A stretch of 64,000 nucleotides of DNA from Streptomyces sp. JJ38 (GTDB taxonomy: Bacteria > Actinomycetota > Actinomycetes > Streptomycetales > Streptomycetaceae). Shown here in pieces: positions 25,183 through 35,254 of this stretch. Position 1 is the stretch's first letter. The number at the start of each line of letters is the position of its first letter. Under the pieces are notes generated by a model, which saw nothing but the letters and a program-made list of their open reading frames with translations, searched no databases and was not told the DNA's origin. A program made the position numbers and the translations under genes. The DNA lies in contig NZ_JABLSI010000022.1 in assembly GCF_019303475.1 (NCBI RefSeq), positions 1-64,000 of the forward strand, written 5' to 3'.

Positions 25183-25806
25183 TCAGCCGGCCTCCTGTTG
25201 TTCGTGGGAGCGCGAGCGGGGCAGGCTGAGGCCGAAGTACATGGCGGCTATGCGCAGGGCGAAGACGACGCCGGCGGAGGCGATGGTCGCCGGGGTCTGG
25301 GCGACCTCCAGCCAGTGGAGTACGAGGTAGCACAGAGCTCCGGCGAAGGCGGCCGTCGCGTAGACCTCCTCGCGCAGCAGCAGCGGCGGCAGCTCGCCGC
25401 ACAGGATGTCCCGGACGACCTCGCCGGTGACGCCGGTCATCACCGCCAGGATCAGCACGGCCAGCGGGGTCACCTCGGCCTCCAGGGCCGCACGGGCGCC
25501 GATCACCGTGACGACGGCGAGCCCGACGGCGTCCACGAGCAGCAGCGCGCGGTGCGGCAGCCTGCGGAAGCGCAGGTAGACCATGGTGCTCACCCCGACG
25601 GAGGCGATGACGGTGAGCAGCACCCAGTCCTGCGTCCAGTACAGGGGGTCGCGGTCGAGGATGAGGTCGCGCAGGGTGCCGCCGGAGACGCCGGCGGCGA
25701 AGGCGAGGACGAGACCGCCGAACGGGTCCATGTTGGCGCGGTGAGCCGCGAGGACTCCGCTGGCGGCAAAGGCGGCGACGCCGACGAGGTAGAGCACGTG
25801 GAGCAT
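25183..25806 (-). CDS. TRIC-type cation channel (UPF0126 family)
   Basis: The product is 207 residues with about seven hydrophobic segments in two homologous halves. Each half contains the signature Gly-Gly/Val...Arg-Asp: SGGTLRDLILDRDPLYW and TGEVVRDILCGELP. This duplicated pattern defines the bacterial TRIC family, trimeric K+/Na+ channels. It is divergent from the thioesterase gene with a 62-base gap. Confidence 0.93.
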   Translation of the reverse strand: MLHVLYLVGVAAFAASGVLAAHRANMDPFGGLVLAFAAGVSGGTLRDLILDRDPLYWTQDWVLLTVIASVGVSTMVYLRFRRLPHRALLLVDAVGLAVVTVIGARAALEAEVTPLAVLILAVMTGVTGEVVRDILCGELPPLLLREEVYATAAFAGALCYLVLHWLEVAQTPATIASAGVVFALRIAAMYFGLSLPRSRSHEQQEAG

Positions 25807-25830
25807 GACCCGATGATCCCACCCCTTAAC

Positions 25831-25844
25831 TTACTGAAAAGTAA
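25831..25844. promoter_or_regulatory. AT-rich TTACT-N4-AGTAA dyad in a divergent promoter
   Basis: TTACT at 25831-25835 and AGTAA at 25840-25844 lie in one of the most AT-rich spots of the window, between the divergent TRIC and thioesterase genes. It could be a MarR/TetR-type operator or part of a promoter. No regulator gene is adjacent. Confidence 0.35.
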
Positions 25845-25868
25845 TAAGGTCGATGTACTGTGCATGCC

Positions 25869-26741
25869 ATGACCCAGGCACTGCAGGACGGGCCGGTTCC
25901 CCACGCCACGCCCGCCACGATCGGAAACAGCGAGTTCGACCGTGACACCCGGGTGGAGCGGCAGGAGCCCGGACAGTACGCCGTGGACCTCTCCGCGGGC
26001 TGGTCCATCGGGGGAGCGGTCAACGGCGGCTACCTCCTGGCCGTCATGGGCCGGGCCCTCGCGGACGCCCTCCCGTACCCCGACCCGTTCACGATCACCG
26101 CCCACTACCTCACCGCCACCCAGCCCGGCCCCGCCGTCATCCGCACCGACCGGGCCCAGGCCGGGCGCACGCTCGCCGCGGGCTCGGCCTCCCTCGTCCA
26201 GCGGGACGAGGAAGGCACCGAGGTCGAGCGCCTCCGGGTGCTGGCCTCCTACGGCGACCTGGCCGCGCTGCCCGACGACGTGCGCACCACCGCCGAGCCG
26301 CCCCCGATGCCGCCCCTCGGGAAGTGCCTGGGCGCCCAGGACGACCCGAACTACGACCCGGCCACCGCGCCCCCCATCGCCGGCCGACTCGACCTGCGGC
26401 TGGACCCGGCCACGGTGGGCTGGGCCGTCGGCGCCCCGAGCGGGCGCGGGGAGATACGGGCCTGGTTCGCCCTGGCCGACGGCCGCGACCTCGACCCGCT
26501 CGCCCTGCTCCTGGCGGTCGACGCCCTGCCGCCCACCGCCTTCGAGCTCGGTCTGACGGGCTGGGTGCCGACCGTGGAGCTGACGGTCCACGTCCGCTGC
26601 CGCCCGGCCCCCGGGCCGGTGCGGATCGCGCTCACCACCCGCAACCTGGCCGGCGGCTTCCTGGAGGAGGACGCCGAGGTCTGGGACAGCGCGGACCGGC
26701 TCGTCGCCCAGTCCCGCCAGCTCGCCCGCGTCCGGCTCTGA
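25869..26741 (+). CDS. Acyl-CoA thioesterase family protein (TesB-like hotdog)
   Basis: The product is 290 residues from ATG 25869; a GTG 9 bases earlier is an alternative. Two hotdog-like halves are expected. The first has SAGWSIGGAVNGGYLLAVMGRAL and ITAHYLTATQPGPAVI; the second ends GWVPTVELTVHVRCRPAPGPV and GGFLEEDAEVWDS. These are typical of actinobacterial thioesterases of the TesB/4-hydroxybenzoyl-CoA type. The substrate is unknown. It stands alone and is convergent with the FNT gene. Confidence 0.85.
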   Translation: MTQALQDGPVPHATPATIGNSEFDRDTRVERQEPGQYAVDLSAGWSIGGAVNGGYLLAVMGRALADALPYPDPFTITAHYLTATQPGPAVIRTDRAQAGRTLAAGSASLVQRDEEGTEVERLRVLASYGDLAALPDDVRTTAEPPPMPPLGKCLGAQDDPNYDPATAPPIAGRLDLRLDPATVGWAVGAPSGRGEIRAWFALADGRDLDPLALLLAVDALPPTAFELGLTGWVPTVELTVHVRCRPAPGPVRIALTTRNLAGGFLEEDAEVWDSADRLVAQSRQLARVRL

Positions 26742-26755
26742 CGCCCGGGGCCCGC

Positions 26756-26795
26756 GCGGGTGGCGTCCCGGGAACGCGGGTGGCGTCCCGGGAAC
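26756..26795. repeat. Exact 20-bp tandem duplication
   Basis: The unit beginning GCGGGTGGCGTCCC at 26756-26775 is repeated without change at 26776-26795, in the convergent gap after the thioesterase gene. Its position 14 bases after the stop suggests a recent slippage duplication. Confidence 0.9.
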
Positions 26796-26800
26796 GCGCG

Positions 26801-26834
26801 AAGGCGGCCCGCTCCGCCCGGGAAGAGCCGCCTT
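26801..26834. terminator. Convergent terminator, thioesterase / FNT genes
   Basis: AAGGCGGC at 26801-26808 pairs with GCCGCCTT at 26827-26834. Read on the minus strand the hairpin is 15 bases after the FNT stop. The AAGG/CCTT ends give a modest T-rich edge. Confidence 0.65.
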
Positions 26835-26849
26835 CCGTCGTCCGCGGGG

Positions 26850-27725
26850 TCAGGACACGGGAGCGTCCGCGGGCTTCTCCTCGTCCTGTACCGCCTCCGC
26901 GGGCCGCGGGGCCGGCGGACGGCCGCGCTGCGTCCCGGTGCGGGCGTGGGTCGCGTAGAGGGTGAGGCCGACGAAGGTGAGGCCGCCGACCAGGTTGCCG
27001 ACGACGGTGGGGATCTCGTTCCAGAGCAGGTAGTCGGAGAGGGAGAACTCGCCCCCGAGCATCAGGCCGGAGGGGAAGAGGAACATGTTGACGATCGAGT
27101 GTTCGAACCCCATGTAGAAGAAGACCAGGATCGGCATCCACATGCCGATGACCTTCCCGGAGACCGAGTCGGACATCATCGCGGCGACGACGCCGGTGGA
27201 GACCATCCAGTTGCACAGCACACCGCGTATGAAGAGGGTCAGCATGCCGGCGGCCCCGTGGTCGGCGTAGCCGACGGTACGGCCCTCGCCGATGACGGCG
27301 ATCTTCTGGGCGACCTCGCTGGGATCCGTGGTGAAGGCGTAGGTGAAGATCACCGCCATCATCACGGCGACGGTGAACGCCCCGGCGAAGTTGCCGAAGA
27401 AGACGAGCGTCCAGTTGCGCAGCACCGAGCGCGCGGTGACGCCGGGCCGACGGTCGATCAGGGCGAGCGGTACCAGGGTGAACACGCCGGTCAGCAGGTC
27501 GAAGCCGAGCAGGTAGAGCATGCAGAACCCGACCGGGAACAGCAGCGCCCCGACCAGCGGCTCGCCCGTCTGCACGGTGACGGTGATCGCGAACGCCGCA
27601 GCCAGCGCCAGGATGGCACCGGCCATGAAGGCGCGGATGACGGTGTCGCGGGTGGACATGAACACTTTGGACTCGCCGGCGTCGATCATCTTGACGGCGA
27701 ACTCCGACGGACTCAGATACGACAT
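26850..27725 (-). CDS. Formate/nitrite transporter (FNT) family channel
   Basis: The product is 291 residues. I chose ATG 27725 (MSYLSPSEFAVKMIDAGESKV), the family start; the longer open frame upstream crosses the betB terminator. Six membrane helices are predicted. FNT signatures are FFGNFAGAFTVAVMM, the central histidine helix IRGVLCNWMVSTGV and FEHSIVNMFLFPSGLML. The cytoplasmic tail is Pro/Glu-rich. FNT channels pass formate, nitrite or hydrosulfide. It is downstream of the betaine aldehyde dehydrogenase but separated by a strong hairpin. Confidence 0.95.
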   Translation of the reverse strand: MSYLSPSEFAVKMIDAGESKVFMSTRDTVIRAFMAGAILALAAAFAITVTVQTGEPLVGALLFPVGFCMLYLLGFDLLTGVFTLVPLALIDRRPGVTARSVLRNWTLVFFGNFAGAFTVAVMMAVIFTYAFTTDPSEVAQKIAVIGEGRTVGYADHGAAGMLTLFIRGVLCNWMVSTGVVAAMMSDSVSGKVIGMWMPILVFFYMGFEHSIVNMFLFPSGLMLGGEFSLSDYLLWNEIPTVVGNLVGGLTFVGLTLYATHARTGTQRGRPPAPRPAEAVQDEEKPADAPVS

Positions 27726-27784
27726 GGCGGCATTCTTGCGCTGTCGGGCCGCCAGCGGGAGAGCCCTTCCCGCCCCGGAGGCGT

Positions 27785-27830
27785 GTGCGCGAGGGCGCGG
27801 GGCGGCGACGGGCCCCGCGCCCTCGCGCAC
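27785..27830 (-). terminator. Perfect 19-bp terminator hairpin after betB
   Basis: Bases 27785-27803 pair perfectly with 27812-27830 around an 8-base loop, 5 bases after the betB stop. It isolates the betaine genes from the FNT gene. Confidence 0.88.
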
Positions 27831-27835
27831 CGGGG

Positions 27836-29275
27836 TCACCGGGCGAACCAGCGTTGCGGCTCCGGCGCGGTGTTCTCGTAGATGTGCTTGGCCTGCCGGT
27901 ACTCGGCGAGCCCGTCGTGGCCGAGCTCCCGGCCGATGCCGGAGCGCTTGAACCCGCCCCACTCGGCCTGCGGCAGATACGGTCCGAAGTCGTTGATCCA
28001 GACCGTGCCGTGCCGCAGCTTGCGCGCCACCCGCTCGGCCCGGCCGGCGTCCCCCGTCCACACGGCCCCGGCCAGTCCGTACTCGGTGTGGTTGCCGAGC
28101 TCGACGGCCGTCGCCTCGTCGGTGAACCGCTCCACCGTCAGGATCGGCCCGAAGGTCTCCTCCTGGACGATGCGCATGTCCCGGCTACAGTCGTCGAACA
28201 CCGTGGGCCGGAAGAAGAAGCCGCCCTGCAGCTCCGGGTCCTGCGGGCGGGAGCCGCCCGCGACGAGCCGGGCCCCCTCCTTGCGGCCCAGCTCCACGTA
28301 CGCCTCCACCTTGGCCAGGTGCGCGGCCGAGACCAAAGGCCCGCTCTCGGTGGCCTCGTCCATGCCGTTGCCCAGCCGGATGCGCTCGGTGCGCTCCACC
28401 AGATGGGCGACGAACTCCTCGTGCAGCGACTCCTCGACGATGAGCCGGGTGCCGGCCGAGCACACCTGCCCAGCGTGGAAGAACACCGCCATCAGCGCGT
28501 AGTCGATCGCCGTGTCGAAGTCGGCGTCGGCGAAGACGATGTTGGGGTTCTTGCCGCCGAGCTCCAGTGCGACGTCCTTGACGGTGTCCGCGGCCGAGCG
28601 CATGATCCGGCGCCCGGTCTCGAGCCCGCCGGTGAAGGACACGAGATCGACCTCCGGGCTCTCCACGAGCGGTGCGCCGGTGGCCGCGCCGTCGCCGAGC
28701 ACCAGGTTGACGACGCCGCGCGGGGCGCCCGCCTCCGCCAGCAGCTCCACCATCTTGATGGTGGACAGCGGGGTGATCTCGCTGGGCTTGACGACCATGG
28801 TGTTGCCCGCCGCCAGCGCCGGGGCCACCTTCCAGGAGGCCTGTAGCAGCGGGTAGTTCCAGGGGGCGATGAGGGCGCAGACGCCGACCGGCTCGTACAC
28901 GACCCGGCTGCGCACGCGCGGGTCGCCCGCGTCCACCACCCGGCCGGCGTCCGCCTCGGCCTGCCCGGCGTAGTACTCGAAGACGCGGGTGACGTCGTCG
29001 ACGTCGATGCCGCTCTCCACCAGCGTCTTGCCGGTGTCGAGCGTCTCCAGCCGGGCGATCTCCGCCTTGTCCCGCTGGAGGTACTCGGCCATCCGGCGGA
29101 GCAGCGCGGCGCGTTCCCGGGGCGCCCAGGAGGGCCACTCGCCGCCGTCGAACGCGGCGCGCGCCGCGGCGACGGCGGCCCGCGCGTCGGCCGGGCCGCC
29201 CTCGTCCACGGTGCGGACCACGGACTGGTCGTAGGGGTTGATGACCTCGCGCGTGGCGCCACCGGCAGCCGCCAC
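27836..29275 (-). CDS. betB: Betaine aldehyde dehydrogenase family enzyme
   Basis: It oxidises betaine aldehyde (or a related aldehyde) to glycine betaine with NAD(P)+. The product is 479 residues from GTG 29275. Visible are [21 protein letters not shown], the catalytic Glu in [13 protein letters not shown], the catalytic Cys in [10 protein letters not shown] and [13 protein letters not shown]. Translation upstream of the GTG reads LYIDGEW, the usual N-terminal strand of this family, so the real start may be a non-standard codon such as CTG at 29296. It is divergent from choline dehydrogenase, which supplies its substrate. Confidence 0.93.
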   Translation of the reverse strand: MAAAGGATREVINPYDQSVVRTVDEGGPADARAAVAAARAAFDGGEWPSWAPRERAALLRRMAEYLQRDKAEIARLETLDTGKTLVESGIDVDDVTRVFEYYAGQAEADAGRVVDAGDPRVRSRVVYEPVGVCALIAPWNYPLLQASWKVAPALAAGNTMVVKPSEITPLSTIKMVELLAEAGAPRGVVNLVLGDGAATGAPLVESPEVDLVSFTGGLETGRRIMRSAADTVKDVALELGGKNPNIVFADADFDTAIDYALMAVFFHAGQVCSAGTRLIVEESLHEEFVAHLVERTERIRLGNGMDEATESGPLVSAAHLAKVEAYVELGRKEGARLVAGGSRPQDPELQGGFFFRPTVFDDCSRDMRIVQEETFGPILTVERFTDEATAVELGNHTEYGLAGAVWTGDAGRAERVARKLRHGTVWINDFGPYLPQAEWGGFKRSGIGRELGHDGLAEYRQAKHIYENTAPEPQRWFAR

Positions 29276-29360
29276 CCACTCTCCGTCGATATACAGACTG
29301 GACGTGGGAAGTCCTTTCCCGGTTGCGCCGAATGCGGCCTTACCGTTGTGCGTTGGAATT

Positions 29361-29388
29361 CGCTACGCATTACGTTAGGCGCGTAGCG
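29361..29388. promoter_or_regulatory. 8-bp inverted repeat in the betB-betA divergent promoter
   Basis: CGCTACGC at 29361-29368 matches GCGTAGCG at 29381-29388, with a 12-base spacer containing ATTACGTTAGGC. It is centred between the divergent betaine genes and could let one regulator control both. No BetI-like regulator lies in the window. Confidence 0.55.
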
Positions 29389-29421
29389 CAGTGGAGTGCA
29401 ACGAATAGCCCAGGGAGCGGC

Positions 29422-31080
29422 ATGGGTCAGGCAGAGTACGACTACATCATTGTCGGCGGCGGCTCCGCGGGATGCGCGCTGGCGAATCGTCTGAGCGCCG
29501 ACCCGGCCCACCGTGTTCTGGTGCTGGAAGCCGGGCGTCCGGACTACAAGTGGGATGTCCTCACCCATATGCCCGCCGCACTCACGATGATCATCGGAAA
29601 TCCGCTCTATGACTGGTGCTACGAATCCGAGCCGGAGCCGTATATGAACGGCCGTCGGGTCAGCCATGGCCGGGGTAAGCTGCTTGGCGGATCGAGTTCC
29701 ATCAATGGGATGATTTTCCAGCGCGGCAATCCGATGGACCTGGAACGCTGGGCCTCCGACCCGGGAATGGAGACCTGGGACTACGCCCACTGCCTGCCCT
29801 ATTTCAAGCGGATGGAGCACTGCGCGGCCGGGGCCGACGAGTGGCGGGGGCAGGGCGGGCCCCTGTGGCTGGAGCGCGGGGAGGCCGCCAACCCGTTGTT
29901 CTCCGCCTTCCTGGAGGCGGCGCAGCAGGCCGGCCACTCGCTGACCTCGGACGTCAACGGCTACAAGCAGGAGGGCTTCGCCCGCTTCGACCGCAATATC
30001 AAGGACGGCCGCCGGTGGTCGGCCGCCCAGGCGTATCTGCACCCCGTCATGAAGCGGCGCAACCTCACCGTGCAGTGCTTCTCCCAGGCCGACAGGGTGC
30101 TCTTCCAGGGAAAGCGGGCGGTGGGCGTCGCCTACCGCCGTTTCGGACGGGACCGCCGCGAGGTGTACGGCGGCGAGGTGATCCTGTGCGGCGGCGCCAT
30201 CAACACCCCGCAGCTCCTGCAGCTCTCCGGCATCGGAAATCCGGACGAGCTGACCCGGGTGGGCGTGGAGATGGTGCACGAACTGCCCGGCGTCGGGGAG
30301 AACCTCCAGGACCATCTGGAGGTCTACGTCCAGCACGCGGCCAAGCAGCCCGTCTCCTTCAATCCGCTCATCAAATGGCGTAACCGGCCCGGCGTCGGGC
30401 TGCGCTGGATGACGTCCCACACCGGGCCCGCGGCCACCAACCACTTCGAGGCCGGCGGCTTCGTGCGCGGCAACGACGAGGTGGAGTATCCCAACCTGAT
30501 GTTCCACTTCCTGCCCATCGCGGTGCGCTACGACGGCACTCCGGTGGACGCCGAGCACGGCTATCAGGTGCACATCGGCCCGATGTACTCCGACGTGCGC
30601 GGCTCGGTGAAGATCAAGTCGGGGCACCCCGACGAGCACCCGGCGCTGCGGTTCAACTACCTCTCCACGCCCAACGACCGCAAGGAGTGGGTGGAGGCGA
30701 TCCGGGTGGCCCGGGACATCCTGAAGCAGCCCGCCTTCGCCGAGTACGACGCGGGCGAGATCTCCCCCGGCCCCGAGGTCTCCGACGACGAGTCCGTCCT
30801 GGAGTGGGTCGCCCGCGACGCGGAGACGGCCTACCACCCGTCCTGCACCGCCCGGATGGGCGTTGACGAGATGTCCGTCGTGGACCCGACCTCCATGCGC
30901 GTCCACGGGGTCGAGGGGCTGCGGGTGGTCGACGCCTCGGCCATGCCCTACCTGACGAACGGCAACATCTACGCGCCCGTGATGATGCTCGCCGAGAAGG
31001 CCGCTGACCTGATCCTCGGCAACACCCCGCTACCGCCGTCCGACGCACCGTTCTACCGCCACCGCGCACAGGAGGACTGA
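29422..31080 (+). CDS. betA: Choline dehydrogenase-type GMC oxidoreductase
   Basis: This FAD enzyme oxidises choline to betaine aldehyde. The 552-residue product starts at ATG 29422 after AGGGAG. The FAD-binding start is [20 protein letters not shown], then [17 protein letters not shown], and [16 protein letters not shown] (GMC signature 2). [10 protein letters not shown] carries the active-site histidine, and the end reads [23 protein letters not shown] (quoted over its length as [12 protein letters not shown], then APVMMLAEK). The transporter gene follows after 5 bases. It pairs with betB to make glycine betaine, an osmoprotectant. Confidence 0.95.
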   Translation: MGQAEYDYIIVGGGSAGCALANRLSADPAHRVLVLEAGRPDYKWDVLTHMPAALTMIIGNPLYDWCYESEPEPYMNGRRVSHGRGKLLGGSSSINGMIFQRGNPMDLERWASDPGMETWDYAHCLPYFKRMEHCAAGADEWRGQGGPLWLERGEAANPLFSAFLEAAQQAGHSLTSDVNGYKQEGFARFDRNIKDGRRWSAAQAYLHPVMKRRNLTVQCFSQADRVLFQGKRAVGVAYRRFGRDRREVYGGEVILCGGAINTPQLLQLSGIGNPDELTRVGVEMVHELPGVGENLQDHLEVYVQHAAKQPVSFNPLIKWRNRPGVGLRWMTSHTGPAATNHFEAGGFVRGNDEVEYPNLMFHFLPIAVRYDGTPVDAEHGYQVHIGPMYSDVRGSVKIKSGHPDEHPALRFNYLSTPNDRKEWVEAIRVARDILKQPAFAEYDAGEISPGPEVSDDESVLEWVARDAETAYHPSCTARMGVDEMSVVDPTSMRVHGVEGLRVVDASAMPYLTNGNIYAPVMMLAEKAADLILGNTPLPPSDAPFYRHRAQED

Positions 31081-31085
31081 CGTCC

Positions 31086-33182
31086 GTGACCGAACCCACC
31101 AGCGGCGCCACGGCGGTCACTCCACCGCCCCACCAGGTGAAGACCCTCGTCTTCGCCGGTTCCGCCACGCTGATCCTCGCGGTGTCGATCTGGGCGATCA
31201 TCACGCCGGAGGGAGCCGAGGAGGCGATCGGCCACGTCGTCGGCTGGGTCTCCGACGGACTGGGCTGGTACTACTTCGTCGCCGCGACCCTGTACCTGCT
31301 CTTCGTGGTGTTCATCGCCATGTCACGGTACGGGCGCATCAAGCTGGGCCCGCAGCACTCCCGTCCGGACTACGGGCTGTTCGCCTGGGCGGCCATGCTC
31401 TTCGCCGCGGGCATCGGCATCGACCTGATGTTCTTCTCCGTCGCCGGGCCGGTCAGCCACTACCTGGCCCCACCCGAGGGCGATCCCGAGACCGTCGAGG
31501 CGGCCCGGCAGGCGGTGGTGTGGACGCTGTTCCACTACGGCATCACCGGCTGGGCGATGTACGCCCTCATGGGCATGGCGCTCGGCTACTTCTCCTTCCG
31601 CTACCGGCTGCCGCTGGCGATCCGCTCGGCCCTGTACCCGATCATCGGCCGGCGCATCCACGGCAAGATCGGTGACGGCGTCGACCTCGCGGCCGTCCTC
31701 GGTACCGTCTTCGGCATCTCGGTCTCGCTGGGCATCGGCGTCGTCCAGCTCAACTACGGGCTCAACTTCCTCTTCGACGTCCCCGAGGGGCTCGCCGCGC
31801 AGATCGCCCTCATCGCGGTCGCCGTCGTCCTCACCACGGTCTCCGCCGTCGCGGGCGTGGACCGGGGCATCCGCCGGCTGTCCGAGCTCAACGTGGTGCT
31901 CGCCATCGGCCTGATGCTCTACGTGCTGATCGCCGAGAGCCCGACCCGGCTGCTCAACGCCCTCGTCCTGAACATCGGTGACTACGTCAGCCGCTTCCCG
32001 TCGATGACGCTCAACACCTTCGCCTACGACCAGCCCACCGACTGGCTCAACGCCTGGACGCTGTTCTTCTGGGCCTGGTGGGTGGCCTGGGCGCCCTTCG
32101 TCGGGATGTTCCTCGCCCGGATCTCGCGAGGCCGCTCCATCCGGCAGTTCGTCGCCGCCACGCTGGTGATCCCGTTCTTCTTCACGCTCACCTTCCTGTC
32201 CATCTTCGGCAACAGCGCGCTGTTCATCGTGCGCGGCGGCAACACCGCGTTCGGCGAGACGGCCATGAACCTCCCCGAGCAGGGCTTCTACGGGCTGCTG
32301 GACCAGTACCCCGGTGTGTGGTTCAGCGCGGGTCTCGCGACCCTGGTGGGGCTGTTCCTCTACGTCACCTCGGCCGACTCGGGTTCGCTCGTGCTGGGCA
32401 ACCTCAGCTCCCACCTGCCGAGCCCGATCACCGACTCCCCGCCGTGGCTGCGGGTCTTCTGGGCGGGCACCATCGGCCTGCTCACGCTCGCCATGCTGAT
32501 CGTCGACGGCGTGGACGCGCTGACGAACGCCACCATCATCATGGGCCTGCCGTTCTCCCTGGTGATGTTCCTGATCATCGCGGGCCTCTACAAGGCGCTA
32601 CGGGTCGAACGGATGCGGGAGGACGCGCTGACCACCACCCTGCCGTCCTCCCTGTCCGGCCGGACGTCGAGCACCGGGCCGGCGGCGGAGCGCAACTGGC
32701 GGCTGCGGCTCGCCCGCGCCATGAGCTTCCCCAGTCGGCGCGCGGCCCTGCGGTTCGTCGACGAGGTCTGCCGCCCGGCGTTCCACGAGGTCGCGGGTGA
32801 GCTGCGGGACCAGGGCGAGGAGGCCACCGTCAGCGAGATCCCCGACGAGGAGAACGGGCTCCCGGCCCTGGAGCTGCGGGCGCCGATGGGCCGCACGGAG
32901 GAGTTCGTGTACCAGCTCTGGCCCATCGAGCGACCCACGCCTGCCTTCGCCACCAGGACGATCGGCGAGCACGACACCTACGTGCGCTTCGAGGTGCACC
33001 TCGCCGACGGCAGCCAGGGCTACGACGTGATGGGCTACAGCCGGGAGCAGCTCCTCGGTGACATCCTCGACCAGTACGAGCGTCACCTGGAGTTCCTGCG
33101 GCTGCACCGGGAGGCGGTCGCCCACACCCGGCTCCCCGACCACCGCCCGGACACCGCGGACCTCCAGCTTCCCGAGGACTGA
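31086..33182 (+). CDS. betT: BCCT-family choline/betaine transporter
   Basis: The product is 698 residues. Twelve membrane segments (about 15-500) are followed by a soluble C-terminal domain of about 180 residues. The BCCT signature is WTLFFWAWWVAWAPFVGMFL, followed by ARISRGRSIRQF, and the Gly-rich GIGVVQLNYGL lies earlier. Long C-terminal tails in BetT-type carriers sense osmotic conditions. GTG 31086 has an AGGAGG site inside the end of betA, so the two are coupled. Choline import is the likely role because the next two enzymes consume it. Confidence 0.93.
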   Translation: MTEPTSGATAVTPPPHQVKTLVFAGSATLILAVSIWAIITPEGAEEAIGHVVGWVSDGLGWYYFVAATLYLLFVVFIAMSRYGRIKLGPQHSRPDYGLFAWAAMLFAAGIGIDLMFFSVAGPVSHYLAPPEGDPETVEAARQAVVWTLFHYGITGWAMYALMGMALGYFSFRYRLPLAIRSALYPIIGRRIHGKIGDGVDLAAVLGTVFGISVSLGIGVVQLNYGLNFLFDVPEGLAAQIALIAVAVVLTTVSAVAGVDRGIRRLSELNVVLAIGLMLYVLIAESPTRLLNALVLNIGDYVSRFPSMTLNTFAYDQPTDWLNAWTLFFWAWWVAWAPFVGMFLARISRGRSIRQFVAATLVIPFFFTLTFLSIFGNSALFIVRGGNTAFGETAMNLPEQGFYGLLDQYPGVWFSAGLATLVGLFLYVTSADSGSLVLGNLSSHLPSPITDSPPWLRVFWAGTIGLLTLAMLIVDGVDALTNATIIMGLPFSLVMFLIIAGLYKALRVERMREDALTTTLPSSLSGRTSSTGPAAERNWRLRLARAMSFPSRRAALRFVDEVCRPAFHEVAGELRDQGEEATVSEIPDEENGLPALELRAPMGRTEEFVYQLWPIERPTPAFATRTIGEHDTYVRFEVHLADGSQGYDVMGYSREQLLGDILDQYERHLEFLRLHREAVAHTRLPDHRPDTADLQLPED

Positions 33183-33186
33183 CGGC

Positions 33187-33225
33187 GCCGTTCCCCCGGG
33201 GATCACGGGGCTCCGGGGGAACGGC
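33187..33225. terminator. Bidirectional terminator, betT / mnmA
   Basis: A perfect 13-bp stem (33187-33199 with 33213-33225) and a 13-base loop lie between the convergent genes, 4 bases after the transporter stop. Confidence 0.85.
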
Positions 33226-33242
33226 GGCGGGGGAAGCGGGGT

Positions 33243-34394
33243 TCAGCCGACGACCCGGGCGGCCCGGGTCGTCGTGGCGATCGTCGCCGAGCCGACGACG
33301 CGCGTGCCGTCGTACAGCACCACCGCCTGGCCCGGGGCCACCCCGCGGACCGGGGAGGCGAAGGCGACCCGCAGCTCCCCGTCGGCCAGCTCGGCCGTCA
33401 CCGGCGTCTCGTCCCCGTGCGCCCGCAGCTGCGCGGTGTAGGACCCGGGCCCGGCGGGCGGGGTGCCGCACCAGCGCGGCCGGATCGCGGTGAGCGCGGT
33501 GACGTCCAGCGCCTCGGCCGGGCCGACGGTGACCGTGTTCGTCACCGGGGAGATGTCCAGGACATAGCGGGGCTTGCCGTCCGGCGCCGGGCGGCCCAGC
33601 CGCAGGCCCTTGCGCTGCCCGACCGTGTAGCCGTACGCGCCGGTGTGCGTGCCGAGCCGCTCCCCGTCCTCGTCGACGATGTCGCCCTCGGTCGTCCCCA
33701 GCCGGCGGGCGAGGAAGCCCTGGGTGTCGCCGTCGGCGATGAAGCAGATGTCGTGGCTGTCCGGCTTCTTGGCCACGGCCAGATCCCGACGCTCGGCCTC
33801 GGCCCGGATCTCCTCCTTCGTGGCCCGGGTGTCGCCGAGCGGGAACATGGCGTGCGCCAGCTGCCGCTCGTCCAGCACGCCGAGCACGTAGGACTGGTCC
33901 TTGGCGGCGTCGCTCGCCCGGTGCAGCTCCCGGCCGCCGTCCGGCCGCGTCACCACCGTCGCGTAGTGCCCGGTGCACACGGCGTCGAAGCCCAGGGCCA
34001 GCGCCTTGTCGAGCAGGGCCGCGAACTTGATCTTCTCGTTGCAGCGCAGGCACGGGTTCGGGGTGCGCCCGGCCTGGTACTCGGCGACGAAGTCGTCCAC
34101 CACGTCCGCGCGGAACCGGTCGGCCAGGTCCCACACGTAGAAGGGGATGCCGATGACGTCGGCGGCGCGCCGCGCGTCCCGGGAGTCCTCCAGAGTGCAG
34201 CAGCCCCGGGCTCCGGTGCGGAAGGACTGGGGGTTCGCCGAGAGGGCCAGGTGCACTCCCGTCACGTCGTGGCCCGCCTCCACCGCGCGGGCGGCGGCCA
34301 CGGCGGAGTCCACACCGCCGGACATGGCGGCGAGCACCCGCAGCCGACGGTGCGGGCCGGGAGCGGTGGGGAGGTCAGCGGTGGAGTCAGTCAT
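33243..34394 (-). CDS. mnmA: tRNA-specific 2-thiouridylase
   Basis: It thiolates U34 of tRNA-Lys, -Glu and -Gln using ATP and sulfur from a cysteine desulfurase. The product is 383 residues from ATG 34394. The PP-loop is [11 protein letters not shown]. Catalytic cysteines are in [14 protein letters not shown] and [11 protein letters not shown], and [10 protein letters not shown] and GQRKGLRLG are also present. The N-terminus has about 17 extra residues before the PP-loop. A cysteine desulfurase gene, its likely sulfur donor, lies 1.6 kb upstream on the same strand. Confidence 0.97.
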   Translation of the reverse strand: MTDSTADLPTAPGPHRRLRVLAAMSGGVDSAVAAARAVEAGHDVTGVHLALSANPQSFRTGARGCCTLEDSRDARRAADVIGIPFYVWDLADRFRADVVDDFVAEYQAGRTPNPCLRCNEKIKFAALLDKALALGFDAVCTGHYATVVTRPDGGRELHRASDAAKDQSYVLGVLDERQLAHAMFPLGDTRATKEEIRAEAERRDLAVAKKPDSHDICFIADGDTQGFLARRLGTTEGDIVDEDGERLGTHTGAYGYTVGQRKGLRLGRPAPDGKPRYVLDISPVTNTVTVGPAEALDVTALTAIRPRWCGTPPAGPGSYTAQLRAHGDETPVTAELADGELRVAFASPVRGVAPGQAVVLYDGTRVVGSATIATTTRAARVVG

Positions 34395-34534
34395 AGCGCC
34401 TCCCAGGGTACGGTCCCGCCGGAGCGGGGCGCGGCCCGGAACCGTGCGGAGCCCCACGGCGTTATGGCTTCGGAAGGACGACAGCGCCGCCCGGAGCGGT
34501 GGGCGGGCTGGCGCGAGCGATACCAGGGGGAGCC

Positions 34535-35254
34535 ATGGCGGCGGAGCGCGGGACGAGCCCGGCCGGCGGCGGCCGGAGTCGGGGCCGCCGGGGTGTCAGC
34601 AGACGGACGCTGCTCGTCGGCGGCGGGACGGCCGCGGTGCTCGGCGGCGTCGGCTACGGCCTGCGGGAGGACCTGCGCGGCCTGTGGTACCGCATCCCGG
34701 GCAACGTCGCGCCGCGCATCGAGGGCGAGGTGGACTTCCCCGAGGCCCGCTGGGTCGCGGCGTCGGGCGCCAACTGGCGGCTGGCCAGCCGCCCGCACGA
34801 CTTCACCATCGACCGGGTGGTGATCCACGTCATCCAGGGCAGCTACGCCACGGCGCTGCGGGTCTTCCAGGACGCGGGCCACGGGGCGGCCACGCACTAC
34901 GTCGTGCGCACCTCCGACGGCCGGGTCGCGCAGATGGTGCGTGAGCTGGACGTCGCCTACCACGCGGGCAACCGGAGTTACAACGAACGCAGCGTCGGCA
35001 TCGAGCACGAGGGCTTCGTCGACCGCCCCGAGGACTTCACGGACGGCATGTACCGCGCCTCCGCACGGCTGACCGCCGACATATGCGACCGCTACTCCAT
35101 ACCCAGGGACCGCGAGCACATCGTGGGGCACAACGAGGTGCCGGGTGCCGACCACACCGACCCCGGTCCGCACTGGGACTGGGAGCGCTACCTGCGCATG
35201 GTGCGCGACGCCCGGCCGGTGCCGCGGCCCTCGGCCACCCCCGTCAGCGGTTGA
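34535..35254 (+). CDS. Tat-exported N-acetylmuramoyl-L-alanine amidase
   Basis: The product is 239 residues. A twin-arginine signal ([17 protein letters not shown]) is at about 21-37. An amidase_2/PGRP fold follows, with zinc-ligand histidines in [10 protein letters not shown] and [26 protein letters not shown], and the closing [11 protein letters not shown]. It cleaves the bond between muramic acid and L-alanine in peptidoglycan outside the membrane. ATG 34535 follows AGGGGGAG. The 3' end overlaps the convergent DUF4190 gene by 11 bases. Confidence 0.93.
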   Translation: MAAERGTSPAGGGRSRGRRGVSRRTLLVGGGTAAVLGGVGYGLREDLRGLWYRIPGNVAPRIEGEVDFPEARWVAASGANWRLASRPHDFTIDRVVIHVIQGSYATALRVFQDAGHGAATHYVVRTSDGRVAQMVRELDVAYHAGNRSYNERSVGIEHEGFVDRPEDFTDGMYRASARLTADICDRYSIPRDREHIVGHNEVPGADHTDPGPHWDWERYLRMVRDARPVPRPSATPVSG

